Source of the DNA: Sipunculus nudus
Lineage: Eukaryota > Annelida > Sipuncula > Golfingiida > Sipunculidae
Length of the DNA: 64,000 nucleotides
Assembly: GCA_026874595.1 (NCBI GenBank)
Contig: CM049316.1
Location: forward strand, 4,104,339 to 4,168,338
Direction of reading: 5' to 3'
The notes under the pieces were generated by a model. That model did not search any database. It was not told the DNA's origin and was given only the letters and a program-made list of their open reading frames with translations. Shown in pieces: positions 1-14,100 of this stretch (position 1 is its first letter; the number at the start of each line of letters is the position of its first letter). Position numbers and translations under genes: made by a program.

Positions 1-1286
1 AAGTGCCTAGCACTTAGTTTGTAAAACAATGGGCATCTCGACGAACATTTGATATATGAAGTAAGTTCATAATGTTCAGAAAATTCTCAACTCAGGTCTA
101 ATCTTTGGGAAGATGTTGCCTTCAACTGTTCAACTGTATCACACAGTCAACATCAGCATAAAAATTCATTTCTGAATAGCAAGCCTTTTTGGGGAATATA
201 ACAGGTTGTTTTTTTTAATGAAATGAAAATCTTAAATTTTCTATTGATAAAAAACACTCTTTCTTTTAATCTGACTTTGACATTGTACAAATATGATACA
301 AATCTGAAAATTGTGAAATCCAGAGAATTTTTGGCTATATCATTATCAGACCCTAAAAAGACCAAGAGTCAACAATATGAACCAACAGCATCGTACCGAA
401 GGCTGAATCCACAACTGTGGCCAAATTCTTGATGCGGAATTGGAAACAAATCTTTTCATTTTATAAGTCTTGCTTTGTACAAGTAGAATGTTACTCAATT
501 AAAGCAGTTTAACCATTAAGTATGTTTCTTTATTTTCTAACTGAATCCAGCATATGTGACAACACTTCTGTAATAACTCGAATCTCTCTGCCTGTATCGA
601 GACTTCATAAGTGAAGCTAACAACTATGTTTCCCATGGCTCAAGATTTGGCTGGTTTCTCACAAAGACTACATGGAGTCACTGATAGTCACCATGTTGAA
701 TGAATTAAGATTTACTGATTTGTTCTTTTGCATTTTTTTCTCTGGAAAGCCATAACTACTCACAGCATAACATTAAGATAGCCAACTGTATGCAGCAAGA
801 TAATGTTCACTGCCTTTGCAGCACAGTCCTCCAAAAACCCTGCCTTATCAAATCTAAGTGGGTAATGAATACTGGGGAATTCACAGCTTAATAGTCCCAT
901 ATGGCCCAAAGTAATTATTTGGACATCAAGGTCTTAAATTTCCAAAATAGCAGTACTGTATTTAATGAATTATTGAGTTATTAATCATGGTGTCACAAGT
1001 GGGATCACGTGGTGATTTTTCTTACCTGGATTTCTGCGATATATAAATACATTAAATGGTTCTTCCATTTACTTACCTGACAAACAGTTTATCACATTAT
1101 CTAGAAGGATCAAAAGATGGCCTGTAATTTAGGTAAGTGGTAATAAGTAAACTTTATAAACCGCATAATCCCTGTTAGGGAGTCCGACCGTCACCAACTG
1201 CATGCATCCACTGGTGCCCCCTGTGTCATTTTAGGATAACAATGTTAAGTTACTCCAAATCAGTTATAAAACACAGCATAAGATAC
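1..1286. other. TEP intron, left edge
   Basis: This is the intron downstream (on the minus strand) of bait exon D. No exon with the required phase-2 entry and family sequence (a TAPDTITSW-like strand) was found. The next constant exon must lie beyond the left edge. The only local structures are short AT-rich stretches and two donor-like sites near 1027 and 1078 on the minus strand. Confidence 0.6.
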
Positions 1287-1452
1287 CCTGCAACACTGTC
1301 TGTCCACAGCCAGGTCTCTGGAAACACAGTCCGTACTCTGTCAACCTCAGCCAGACCAGAGGCTGCTGCAGAGTCTGGTGCAGATTCAGCCAAAGCGGGT
1401 CCAAGTCTACCTTGTTCTCCCCTTTCTGCAACACCAGGCATCCCAAGTGCTG
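1287..1452 (-). CDS. TEP: TEP bait-region alternative exon D
   Basis: The exon is 166 nt with the shared phases. The acceptor is CACCTTTGTCCTAG and the donor is GG|GTATCT. The variable part starts ALGMPGVAERGEQGRLGPAL and continues AESAPDSAAASGLAEVD, ending RVRTVFPETWLWTDSVAG. Only 151 nt separate it from exon C, which looks like a recent or closely kept tandem pair. Further variable exons could exist left of base 1. Confidence 0.87.
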
Positions 1453-2081
1453 CTAGGACAAAGGTGAAAGTGTTAATGAGCAAAGTCTGCTCGCAGGTTT
1501 ACCAATGTCAGCATCTAGATATCAGGAACAAAGCCAAGCAGGGCACAGATTGGGAGTTTAGTGCTTAGTTTCTACGTTGACTATCTAAAAAGGTAATTTC
1601 TACCCAGAAGTGCGGTCAGTCCAAAGCCATGTTTCAGGGAATACATTTCGGACACGATCTGCTTCAACCAATGAACCATCAGACTTTTCATTGGTTGGTC
1701 CTGCTTGTCCTCGTAACGGAGGTCCAGGTCGACCTGCTGCAGCCATTGGTGGCCCTGCACCATCTTCCAAAACATCGGGCCAAGCTGTACCATAAACAAT
1801 GCAGTCATCATGTAATTTAAGCCTCCAGCGCAAGAATATTATGAAGCCTAGATCAAATACAAGCTAACATAAACTTGTGTTGAATGACATTGTCAATAGA
1901 ACAGCACTTTTGATAAAAATGAAATCAGGAAATGATTAATTGGAAGAAACGGAACAGGATCTCTGCTGGAATTAAAAGTTGTGGAGAAGTCTTTCTCAGC
2001 TCAAGTTCCCACACCAATCAAATTTTTCAGGTGTTTTCTAGGATTTCTAGGGTAAAATCACAGTTTGTCTTAGCCAATAGA

Positions 2082-2173
<92 letters not shown>

Positions 2174-5100
2174 TTCTACTGATATGTAACTAACACTGAA
2201 AGGACTGACTTTAGGGCTTAGCATGCAGCAAACTTCAGGGACTGTGGCTACTTGATACCAGCATATGCACAGATACTTTTCAGCTGTGTCATTCACATTT
2301 TCAGTTTATCAAGAATTTTGCAAGCCAAATGTTCCCAAGAATTCCAAGAAATATGCGGCAATCCAGGAAAATAAAGGAAGCAATTAAAATTCAAGGAATT
2401 CCATTAGGTGTGGTTATCCTGCTTTTCCAGCCATCTACCCATTCACTCATTTGAAATAAGTATAGAAAGTTTGCTAATTCAACTTTCAATATTCTAACAC
2501 TGCCCCAAATATTATCTTTGAGATCACTAATAAATCAGGTTGGCAGGCATTGCTGACCTTCAGGTATGACAGACAAGTCGATTTAACAGCAGTCACAGCT
2601 GAATATTTATGACAACACCCTGTGCTATCTTTTGAGCGATTTTCATGGGTCACATGATGTCTAAATGATCACCCTGTGTTCATGGTAAAACCTATCACTC
2701 CACTTTATCTAGTACTGAATCTGGGAGTCTGTACCTATAATAGACAGGGTTGGATCCTGTCATCTGTAAGGGGTTTCTGGGTTTACTCCCTTACCGTAAA
2801 CAAACATTTTTTTCAGTGGTCGTCCCTCACTTCTCAAGGATAAACCCCTGTTTCTAGTATTGCTGACCTTTTTTCAAGGACATGAGTCCTTCTGTATAAT
2901 CTTTAACATCCCCCCCCCCACTTTTCTTATTATATAATTTAAGCATAACTTCAATCCTGTAATGCCTACCAAAAAACATTACTGGTAACTGCAAATGCAA
3001 CAGGAAATAAGGGCAAACCTGTGACTACATATTTCTTGTTTGTTGGCAAAATAAACAGAAATTTTTAATACTGGATGGATAAATTCCTCCATTCTAAGTA
3101 ATTCTGACAAATCACTTGGATCAGAAAGTTGGACTCACTTACTGTGAGGGCCTAAATACTGAGATGCCCACATATAATGACATGTCTATGTATTTTAATT
3201 TGGTGACTGATTAGTTCATTAGGGTAAGCTGACACTTTGTGCATACACCATTATCAAATTATCAATTAAATCTTGAAGAAGTGACATAAATTCCTGTCAT
3301 ATAAGACAACACCTCCCTGCTATTCAAGTATCATGTCACTCAAATTAAAACACCCACAATAAGCAATTTTAACAGATTCTGTAATAAATCAGTAAGTTGA
3401 TTTACCTCAACAAGGCCCAGGAAATAAAACACACTGAATTTATTGTATGGTTTGCACATCCCCAAAGTAGCCATGTAGGGCTATATACCTGCAACAGGAT
3501 GGATGGCAATCACAGTGCAGTTTTCTGTATGACTGGCTTGAAAGCTCAGACTTAGCCATGTAGATCCAATTTAAGTGCCCCATGAATTGTTTATTTTGTG
3601 ATAGGCATTAATGTTTATGTTACGGCAGGCACTCACTGGTTTGGTGTCATCAGGTTCATAGCCTCACTCTGAGTTTGGCAAAACATAGTTGCAAGGAATA
3701 AAGCAGCCCATTTAAAAATCTGTTCATCCTTGCTTCCCCGGATCACACAGCCATTACTCAGTGATACACTGATCATTTTGAAGACATGACTTAACGCATT
3801 TCTTTCTTTTAATCAAAATCAACAAAGCCACAAGCCTGCATGTCTTCTCTCACACCCAGTGTGTCTGGAGACTCTAAGTCGGTAAGTGTCATTATTATCA
3901 AAGGGCGAAATCTTGATACAGCATGAACACCATGTTACAGATAAACAAGATTTCTCTACCTTGTCATGACCCAAGAGAAACACAAGCAACCAATGTTAAA
4001 GATTCTTCTGTTTTCTGTACTGTAAACTTAGAACTCCTATTTTTGGTCCCTAAGATTATCAGAAGATTTGAACTGTCCAGACATCTTGCATATCTAGCAT
4101 TGCATTTGTTACCTAAGGTAAACTAACAAATGACCCATGGGTCATGACGCTCAGCTGCCAAGCATGACCTGCGACATCATGGGCTGCAATTCACAACTTC
4201 TAGTAAAATTGTTGCAGAACCTATATGCCAATTTTGTTTAAACTTTCTACATTGCCATAAATTCTTATCATATATGTCTGGTTAAAACATAGTGAATGAT
4301 GGTCTAAGGCAAAATGTATGGTTGTTGAGCTATCAGGAACTTATCCCACAGCTTGCTTGATACCTGTCAGTCTCAAAAGGAATACCACACAGGCCACATA
4401 TAAGATCAAAATATAGCAAAAGATCAAGGGAATCCATGCAAGAATTATTGTGAAACAGGTGCTTCCATATTAATTTTTATTCAATACAAGCCAACTGTAC
4501 TGAGCTTTCATAAATGATGGTCATATTTATGAAGAAATCTTTGACCCAATGCTAGATTACATTAATATACATCCCACTGCAATCACATTAATAGTTCTTG
4601 AGATAATATGTTCAAAAGGAATTTAAAGATGGCGTCCTGGTGGCCATATTGGATTTCTGACAGGTCGGAAATTGAACAACAAATATCCTCTAAAAGGGAC
4701 CAAACATCATAAAAAAATCACAGAAACTGTCCTGGCAAAAGGATTTCTAAAATGGCTACCTGGCAGACATAATGGTTTTCTGACAAGTCACACATCCTCC
4801 AATAAGACACTAAACTTGTAGCAATTGCTTCAAAGAATGTTACAGTTATGAATGTCCAAAACAATTCAAAAGGCATGATCAGGTTGGAGAGCTCTCATAT
4901 CAGATTTATGAACATGCAAATGTAAAAAGTGCAAGTCCAATTTGTTTTAATTATCAGCTTGCTATTCAATGGGGTCAGCAGGGTAGGTAAACTGCAAAAC
5001 CTAAAAGAAAAGAAATGCAGAAAGCATCACTAAGAGTCTTGTAATCAAATAAAGCCATCCTAAATCCAGGTACAGACCCACATATTATCAGAATAATCAC

Positions 5101-8100
5101 TTGCTGGTATATCTGATGATTTGTATAATAATATTCAGATATCTAGAAAACTAAGTTTATTGCTATGATTCCATGATATAAACTGCAAAATGTTCCCATC
5201 ATTTTATAAATCAGTAGCTAAACTTAAAACTTAACTCTCATAGTCTTAATGCCTGGCCAAAGCATTCCGGCAACAGTGTTTTTGTTATGCACTAATGATA
5301 TATCCTTATCACTCCATGAGCTGATACAAAAGGGAGTCATATATCACAAGTGTCACTGACAATTATGGGCACATAGTGAGATGTACCAGTTGTGAGTGCC
5401 ATATGGTTATATATTCAAGAAAACAAGAAAAATAGAGATGGTCTACAAAATAAGTTATTGTGAACATCCCTGACCTATGACCTTGGCCTTTTGCCCACAT
5501 ATCAACTGGATTCTTTCTAAATGATGGGTAACACTAACCACTTACATCTGGCCGGGGGTAATTATTTGGCAACCAATGAGTGAATAACTTAGACCTGCAA
5601 CCTTTAACCTTCTGACCAGCTGACCTCAAAATCAATTAGTTATTTCTTCATGCAAAAAGACCCATAAATATGAAGTTTGAATCAAATTCAGTGATGCATA
5701 GATGTGGCATATGTGAAAGACTGAAGGTTTGGGTTGAATAGTTTCACTTGAAATATGTTCACAAGCATTTAGAACAATATTGTGACCTTGACCTTTGACC
5801 TTTTGAACTCAACATCAATAGGCTTCTTCTCCTATTGGTAGGTAAGCCATAAATGACAGATGGAAAGTATAGATTGAAACGTTTGCTGAAAATGACTCCA
5901 CGCAAGAAGAGAGTGCTGTGAACTTGACCTTTGACCTCAAAATCAGCAGGTCTTTTCCCCTGTTGGCAGAGAAGCGATATCAGTGCTGAAAGGTTTGGAA
6001 TGAAAGGTCTAGCTTGAAATGTGTCCACAAGCTTTTCAAAGAAGTGGATTCTGTGACCCTGACCTTTGACCTTGTGACCTCAACATCTATAGGATTCTTC
6101 TCCCACTTAGTAGGTGAGTTATATGTGAAAGATCAAAGAATTGGGATGAAAGGTTTGACTTAAAATGCATCCTGAGGCTTTTCAAAGAAGTTGGTTCTGT
6201 GACCTTGACCTTTGACCTTGTGACCTCAAAATAATTATGGTTCTTCCCCTGTTGGTAGGTGAGCTGTATGTGAAAGATGGAAGGTTCGGGATGAAAATTT
6301 TGGCTAAAAGAATTATTTCTGGGGGGTGCAAACACACCCCATAACTTCGAGAATATAGGTCGCAGTGACCTAATTTCAGGTTTGCAAGGAGATTTTTTTA
6401 GAACCTCTAAGACTGCATAGGGTTCATGGCCCTACCCCTATGGTTACGATTTGTGCCCTGCTAACGGACGGACGGCCGGCCAGATGGCCGGACGGACGGC
6501 CTGCCGGACGGACAGACGGAAGGATGCCGGACAAAGACCCATCACTATAGCCCAGCATGACTGAAAGTCAGCTGAGCTAAAAATGCCTATCATGCAAAGC
6601 TAGCACACTCAAGCCTACTCAACTTCAAGGCATTACATGCCTGGCAAGTTCACTATGAAATCAAGGAAAGTTGCATTTATAATTTAGAGCCACATTTCTC
6701 ATACGCATCATTTTTTTTTGCTTGACCTTAAACTGTAATTTTTAGAAAATGTCAAGAATTTTCAGTGGAAGAGGCTCCATTGTGACTTCTTCTCTTATTT
6801 CTATATAGGCTTACCATTGATAGAATTGACAACCATACTGGTAAGAAACAATAGAACTTATATCTCACTCCATCTTAATATTCAAGTGTTAGAGTGGCTT
6901 TTTATCCAAGCAGCTACCTCTAAAATCTTAACCACAGAAAAATCAGCAGGAATTCTAATTTCTCTATAATTTTAATCATTTTCACATTTGCTCCATTATC
7001 TCAACCTTTATAAAAATTAATTATTTTGAGGTGGTTTTGAATAAATAGGGTTGCATCATTTCTTTCCATGGTAAATAATATTTTAAATATTTTATAGGGG
7101 AAACTGAAGAACATCCTGTGAACTGAGAGAAATATTCATCAGATAAAAATCAATATTTCAGTGATTTCATGTGACAGAATTTGAAGGTTAAACATCAGCT
7201 CCATGCAGAAACCCAACAAAGTATAACTCCCAGCACCACTGTCCACCTGTTTCTTACAATATTAATTTTACACACACTGACACTTACAAATTTAGAATGA
7301 ATACAATGAAACATATTACTATAGGGCTTGTTTAACCTTACACATGCTGTTCTGCTATTGCAATAAAATATTTTTCTGTCTGAAAGCAAAACAATAAAAT
7401 GAAGGGTTTCACAAGTAGTATAATTCTGTTTACTAACTGAAACCTACATATAGAAAAACAATCTATTATAGTGTGACATTTTAAAACATAAAGGCTGAAG
7501 GAAATATGGCATCTAATACACGAAGAAGAAGAATCCTTAGTCCTCAAGACAATACCTTGCTACTATTGATGCAATGATACCACAAATTCCTTTACAGCAC
7601 TATTATCACAAAATTATCTCCTGTCATACCTTCTTTCCTTTTGTTGCTAATGAAGTATTTTAATAAAAATACCTAAAGACATGTGGACAAAGGTGCTGGA
7701 ACAAAATATATATGCTGATAAAAAAAGGTGTAGTCTAGAAACAGGATACCCTGATATTTTCTCAGTCCACAACCAAGTCTTTGGGAAAATTGAGCGAACC
7801 CTCTCTGGTTCCTCGAAGCAGTCAGATTCAAAAGTGGCCAATAATTGATTCATATCATTGGAGGTCGCTGATAACTGTATAATCACCATATCCTTATTTC
7901 ATGGATGTCCATCAAGCTCTGACTGAGAGTATGGTTGCAGTAATTAAAATTACTTTATTATAATTAATCTGTCAATCATACAAGTAAAAGTCTGTATATG
8001 CTCAAAAAGATATTAAAAATCCACCTTTAGATTAAGTTTGAATTTTAATGACCTATAAACTGAGACATATACTCCCAACAGTACAAATTTCTTTTGCCAG

Positions 8101-11100
8101 ATGTCAGTACTGGATTAGACAGACATACAGTCAGAAGACCCTGATCTCTAAGTGCCAACAATTTCCACCCCTCCTGTACACAGACAAACAGATAGAGACC
8201 TTGCTGAATGTATAATTTCCTGATCCAATGTAACAATGCATCTGAAAATGTGAAGCCGTGGAAAATTCATCAGTAAGCCATATATGATAATTTAACAAAA
8301 AAAATCATTTGGAAATTGATGCCACCTGATGGATGACAATTAATAACAATTAAATCATTTCCTGGTAAACTTCTAACAGAAAATGATCAAACTGTCATTA
8401 TTTTTTTTTTAAATAATATCTGTAAACTAAATCTTTGATATCTTTCATATTAAGCAGAGCAGATCTGATGCAAAGCTTGGGTTTGTTCCCCGGTGAATAT
8501 GGTTATTCCTACTTGAATAGTCATTATACAAAATATAAATGGACAGCAATGCAAAGTGGACCATCTGCAGTGTCTGTAACAGGGAGATGTCTGAAACAGA
8601 CGTACCTGCAGAGACAGTTTCCCTGTGTATACAAGGCCAGCATGCATTTTTAAATGCTTAGTAACAAAATCTTACAGTAGTACTAGAGACAAAACTAATT
8701 GCTATTTCTATTATATTTAGAATCTTAGCAGAGATCCCAAGAATGAAGCAGTGAGAGATGTTTGCAAAACAAACAGGTGACAACATCATGTGACCAACAT
8801 GTGACTACGAATGGGTCATCATGTGACCATTTTGATATTCATGTGGCCATCAGGTAACCATGGTATTCATGTGACCATCTAATGGCAATCATGTGATCAT
8901 CATGAGACAATCATGTGACAACTGAAGTGGCTCAAGTGCTGCCACCTGGTGTCTGTGAGAACATCCATTTATTCTGGAATTCAGGGCAGGAGAAGTTAGT
9001 GAAGCTGATAAGTTAGATAAGCTGAGACACAGCTTATAAGAAAGGAAGAAACACATTCAATGTTATATTTACACAGACACTGGAAAGTAAACTGCACAGA
9101 CAAACTGCAAAATCTATACAGCCAATCATCTAGCATTAGTACCCAGTGAGAGTATCTGTCCACAGCCAGGTCTCGGGAAACACGTTACGGACACGCCCCA
9201 CCTCTTGCAGGTTCGAGTCTCCTGGTGGTTTCTTATTGGCTGGTCCCGAGGCTGCCAAGCCTTTACGACGGGCACCGCCTAGTGCGGCCTCCGGAATGGC
9301 AGCATCAAACACACGCCCCCTTTCTTCCATACAAAATTAAATATGATGATCTAGTTCGTATGATTTAGTCAAAAGTATTGTAAAGGAGATACCATAACCT
9401 ACTACCACCCCCCTTGCAGCGATGTTTTGCTGTCTATTTCCATATGTAAATTGAAAAGTTTTCTTTTCTTTACAAAACAGCAATCTGTTTTTTTTTTCAA
9501 AATCATACACATTCAACGACATTACCACTGTACTGATGTAATTGGGTGTCAAATAATGAGTGGAGAATACTAACTAGAATATCAGCAGAAGCTGACAAAA
9601 GCCCTCAGCCAAAAGAACAGTGTTTAGAGGTGGTAACAGTAACAAGTACAAAATATCTGTTCTCACATGGATGTATATCTGTACATGTCTCAGTTATAAA
9701 TTTAAAATGGAGAGGTATGTACCATGATTCAAAACAATCCACTAAATGCTTCCTGAAAAATAAGCTTCTAAGTTTTATTCTATTATAAGCTCTGTGACCT
9801 TGAAAAGTAGGTCAAGGACACCCATCTTCGAACTTGACCGAGATTTTGTCGATATACATCTTCACCAAAGAAATAAAATTCCTATTGTGAATCCTTTTAG
9901 AAATATCCCGCTCACAAGGCCAAAGTTGAAAAATCCAAGAAAAATTCATTAAAAATCAGAAATTGTTGGTGGCACCCCCGAACTTGTGCAGCAGTTACAG
10001 ACCATCAGTCCCTATGATCATAGTAAGTTTTGTGGAAATCCACCCAATGGTTCCTGAGAAATAAGCTTCTAAATGTTTTTTATATAATAAGCTCTAAAAC
10101 GTAGAAAAATAGGTCAAGGTCATCCATCTACGAACTTGACCGAGATTTTGTCAATATATATCTTTACCGAGGAAATAAAATTCTGACGGTGAATCCTTTT
10201 CAAGATATCCCGCTCACAAGGTAAAAGTTAACGGACGCTGGACGGACGGCATACGGACGGACAGCTTGGGTGACGACAATAGGGCTAAAAACCATTTCTC
10301 TTTAGATATGATTTCAACTGTAAAGAGTTGCCATAAATTAAATCAAGGTTACCATAAGTCTATTTATATTAACTTACGATACACAGGAGATGGCTTCTTG
10401 TACAGATAGGCATCTGTCATTACTGCAACTCCAGCTTCCTGAAAAGACAGTCATAGAATTCTTTTATTTTTGCATGATAGAGAGTCAGTTTACAGTGTTT
10501 GAGCAAAAAATACAAATTTCAGGCATATACATACCTAGACAATATCCGGGGCTTTAAAAAAGGTCTCCTACCTCTGATTCAGATCTATTGACCAGCTACA
10601 TATGGATGGCACCACAAGTCTTGATACTGGATAAAACTATCCTACATGAAGCTGTGACCCACATATATGTACATATAGAATTCCAAAGCAAACATTTTGC
10701 TATTTTCTGAATGATATTGCTCAAATGTCAATATGTTTTGTCCTCTAGCTGACACAAATATATCTCTAGTTGTACATACTTATTTCAAGTAATCCCAATT
10801 CATAGCATTATCTGAGCTGGCAGCGCAATGGTCATGAAATAATAGTAAACCTGACATTTTGTCTGGATATACAATCAGTAAACTGCAATCACAGCTCTTT
10901 TCACTCTCACTTGAGCACTTGAAATCCTCCATGATCTCCAATGATTTAAAGATAACATGCACCTTTTATGGTCAAAAATATTAGGTGTTTATGTTAACAA
11001 GTTAACCACTGAAAATTTTAGTTTTTTTAAGTCTGCTTTAGTCATTAACATAAATTTTTTTACCATTTTTCCACGGCCTAAATATTACATGTACCTATGT

Positions 11101-14100
11101 ACTGATAATTAAGTCTTAATTTCTTGTAAATACTTAAATAAAGTCTTGTTTACCTCAAAGATTTCTGAAGAATCGTCTCCACCGGAAAAGATCGGCCAAA
11201 TACATCCACGGAACAAGACAGGTCCATAGCCTCCGTCAGAGGCTGTGTCTGTGGAGTCATACCCACGCAGTTCCTGGACCACCTACAACCAGAACCAGAA
11301 AGTGGATGACATAATGCTCATCTGACACCCCCGCAATTAAAACTCCTACAGGTTTCACTAGGTGTATGGAAGTCACTTTTCATCACGGAAGTTGATATCT
11401 CAAGAGGTCCAACCTGCAGGTCACAAATTCTGCGTAAACGTTTAGAAGGCAGCTCCATGCCCAATCAGATAAAATAAACAAAATCAAAATCAGTCAGGAA
11501 ACAAAGGATAAGAAGTCCCACAGACACCATATCACCATGACAATGGATACCACATCACCATGGCATAATATCATCAGACCTGGGGCCTTTTGACCGAACA
11601 ATTCTGCAAATTAAGTCTCAGGAAACTTCTTTGCTGATATCAGGTAATTTGTTCACCATACATGACAACAGCTGCACTTTACCCCAACCTAAATAGATAG
11701 TTTGGACACAGCTTTTAGTCCATTTTACAGTAGACCGCCGTATTTCCGAATGCCAAATTTTCCGAAAATTTGTTTTTTCGGAAAATTAAAATGGAGAACC
11801 AAACATTTATTCCTATTTCCGAAATATACTTCAAGTATGTCAAAACCTAAAATGAGTATTGTAATGACGAGTCAGAAGGCCTGCAGTCATGTGTTAAGCC
11901 CAGTGGTGACCCTAAATAATTAGTCCTGGGCCCATGTTGTTGCCGGGGCAAAGGTGTGAAAACTACAGCTAGCCACGCAATGCTCGGCCCCCTGTACCCG
12001 TAGCAAGCGACTGAGCAGTTTATCCAAGAGCACTTGTGTGTTATCAACCACAACTCGTTTGTACTCAAGCAAGCATAGTTCGTTGGCTTGTGACAGGATG
12101 TCATGCAAAATAACTAAGCAGTTTACTCGCATGAGCATTGGTAAGGTATAATTCATTAAACATTTGTGCTTGAGCAGCTTTTATATGTACCGGTCTTCAA
12201 TTACGTAGATCGATAAGAAACACCGTGTTCCTTAGCGATGTCATTTGACTCTTCCTCCAGTAAATTTGATGAAAAAAAAGAGCACGCATGTTTCCTTAAA
12301 GCAGAATAGACTGATCTTTGCCAATTATGCTCAGCAATAATCCAATATCTTTTATATGTCCAGGTCGTCAATTACGAATATCGAAAGGAACACCGTGTTC
12401 CTAGGGTAAATGAAAATAAGTTAATCATTAAATGTCGTACTAACTAGCCACTAGACCCTTGTCCGCATTTCTGAATGTCCGTTTTTACGAACAAAAAGCT
12501 TGTCCCCCGACGCTTTCGGAAAAATGGCGCTCTACTGTATTTGTATCCATTGGTATGAGTGAGATATCACCAGGCAAGGGACAACCATAAAACTCTCACA
12601 TCAAATGTGTGAGATTTGATATGTACCCTGTATAACCATGTGTCATGAAAATTATGAATGTCCACAAACATTACTCATCTCTCACACATAACTTCACATA
12701 TACCTGAATCAATCTATTCAATTTTTGTTTTATAACCTATCCAGTTAAACCAGTATTTTAAAGCACTTCAGTGAACTATTTTGGTTAAATGTTTATTTTT
12801 AACAAATTAAACAAAAATTTTTTGGACAAATTTAAAGTTGGCAACCTGGAATGGTTGCACAATTCATTTCCGGGCAGAGCCCACAGTATGTGTTTAACCT
12901 CCCAAGCATCCAGTCTTGGTCAATACTGCTGGTAACAGCACCAGAACACCAAGTCCTGAATCACAAATTGGGACATCAGCTGTAACCAGGTGCAATCTCG
13001 GGTCACACGCACAGCATTACAACATGCAAACCACTACACCACTGACGCCCTTCAAGGACTAAAATTGTTTATATTTAACACCCAACAAGAGGACTAATTT
13101 AGCACAAGTTTTCACAATATTTCTCTCTACTTTACCATCACTGGTCAGAGACTTTAAGGTATATGTCTATAACTTTAACAGACATTCATATTTATTCCTC
13201 AGACAGTTCCTTTCATCAACCTCTAAGTTTATCCTGGAATCGAGGAGCACAATCATGTTTCCAGGACTGAATTTTAATGGCTAAAATTCTTAGACTTTCC
13301 AAGCTTCCTTATAATCAACTTGCTTGACTTGCTGCTGTGTATACAGGGTAAAAAATGATGCACTGTAAGATAATGATTATTTACATCTAAACAAAGGGCA
13401 GTCATGACAATGACAAACACTTTTGACAATGTGAACACTTATGTGCTGCCATCTGGCAGAAATACCACAAACAATCTTTATTCCATGGTAAAAGCTGCCA
13501 GATCCTGAAAGAAATAAGATATGCATATTGGCATAACCCCCTACCTAGATCGAAGGGTAACCTGCTTTAAGACTGTAACATATCAGCCTAGCTAATTCAT
13601 ACATACCATCATTTAAATTTATTATGGCATACAACTGAATTCTTCACAAATATTTCACAAATATGTTAAAATGAAATCAGTAATAATGTACAAAGTGAAT
13701 TACCACAGAAATATAAATATACCAATGAACTAATCACTAATTAATATAATGGTAAAGATAGTGACATATGCAATCATTGTTGAGCAAGTCTTTGGACCTG
13801 AGTTGATCTCAAAAACAGTTCAGTGTTTGAATACAGAAAGACATCAAAGAACAATATACAATATTATTGGTAAAAGATAAAAGGAAATTGTACATGATTA
13901 TGGTGTTATTATTTAAATAAAATTTTGACCAGAAAACTGAAAATTGGGCACCAAACTGCACTTTCACCAAGTCACTAGCACTGTATCTGCACTGGTGATA
14001 AGAGCTTGGCCTGAAAGTTAGTTACCCAAACTGCCATCCCATAATACAATCTGAAATTGGTAAACAGACCACTCTGCTTTTGACACTGTGTTTGCTGTTA

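Noticed and set aside
1027-1077. Exon-like segment on the minus strand (TGTTTGTCAG acceptor, CAG|GTAAG donor, open for 17 codons)
   Set aside because: In the phase required after a bait exon it would read a stop at once, and the peptide does not resemble the expected TEP strand.
1932-2296. Open frames of alternating Tyr and Ile on both strands
   Set aside because: They are produced by the (TA)n microsatellite at 2083-2169.
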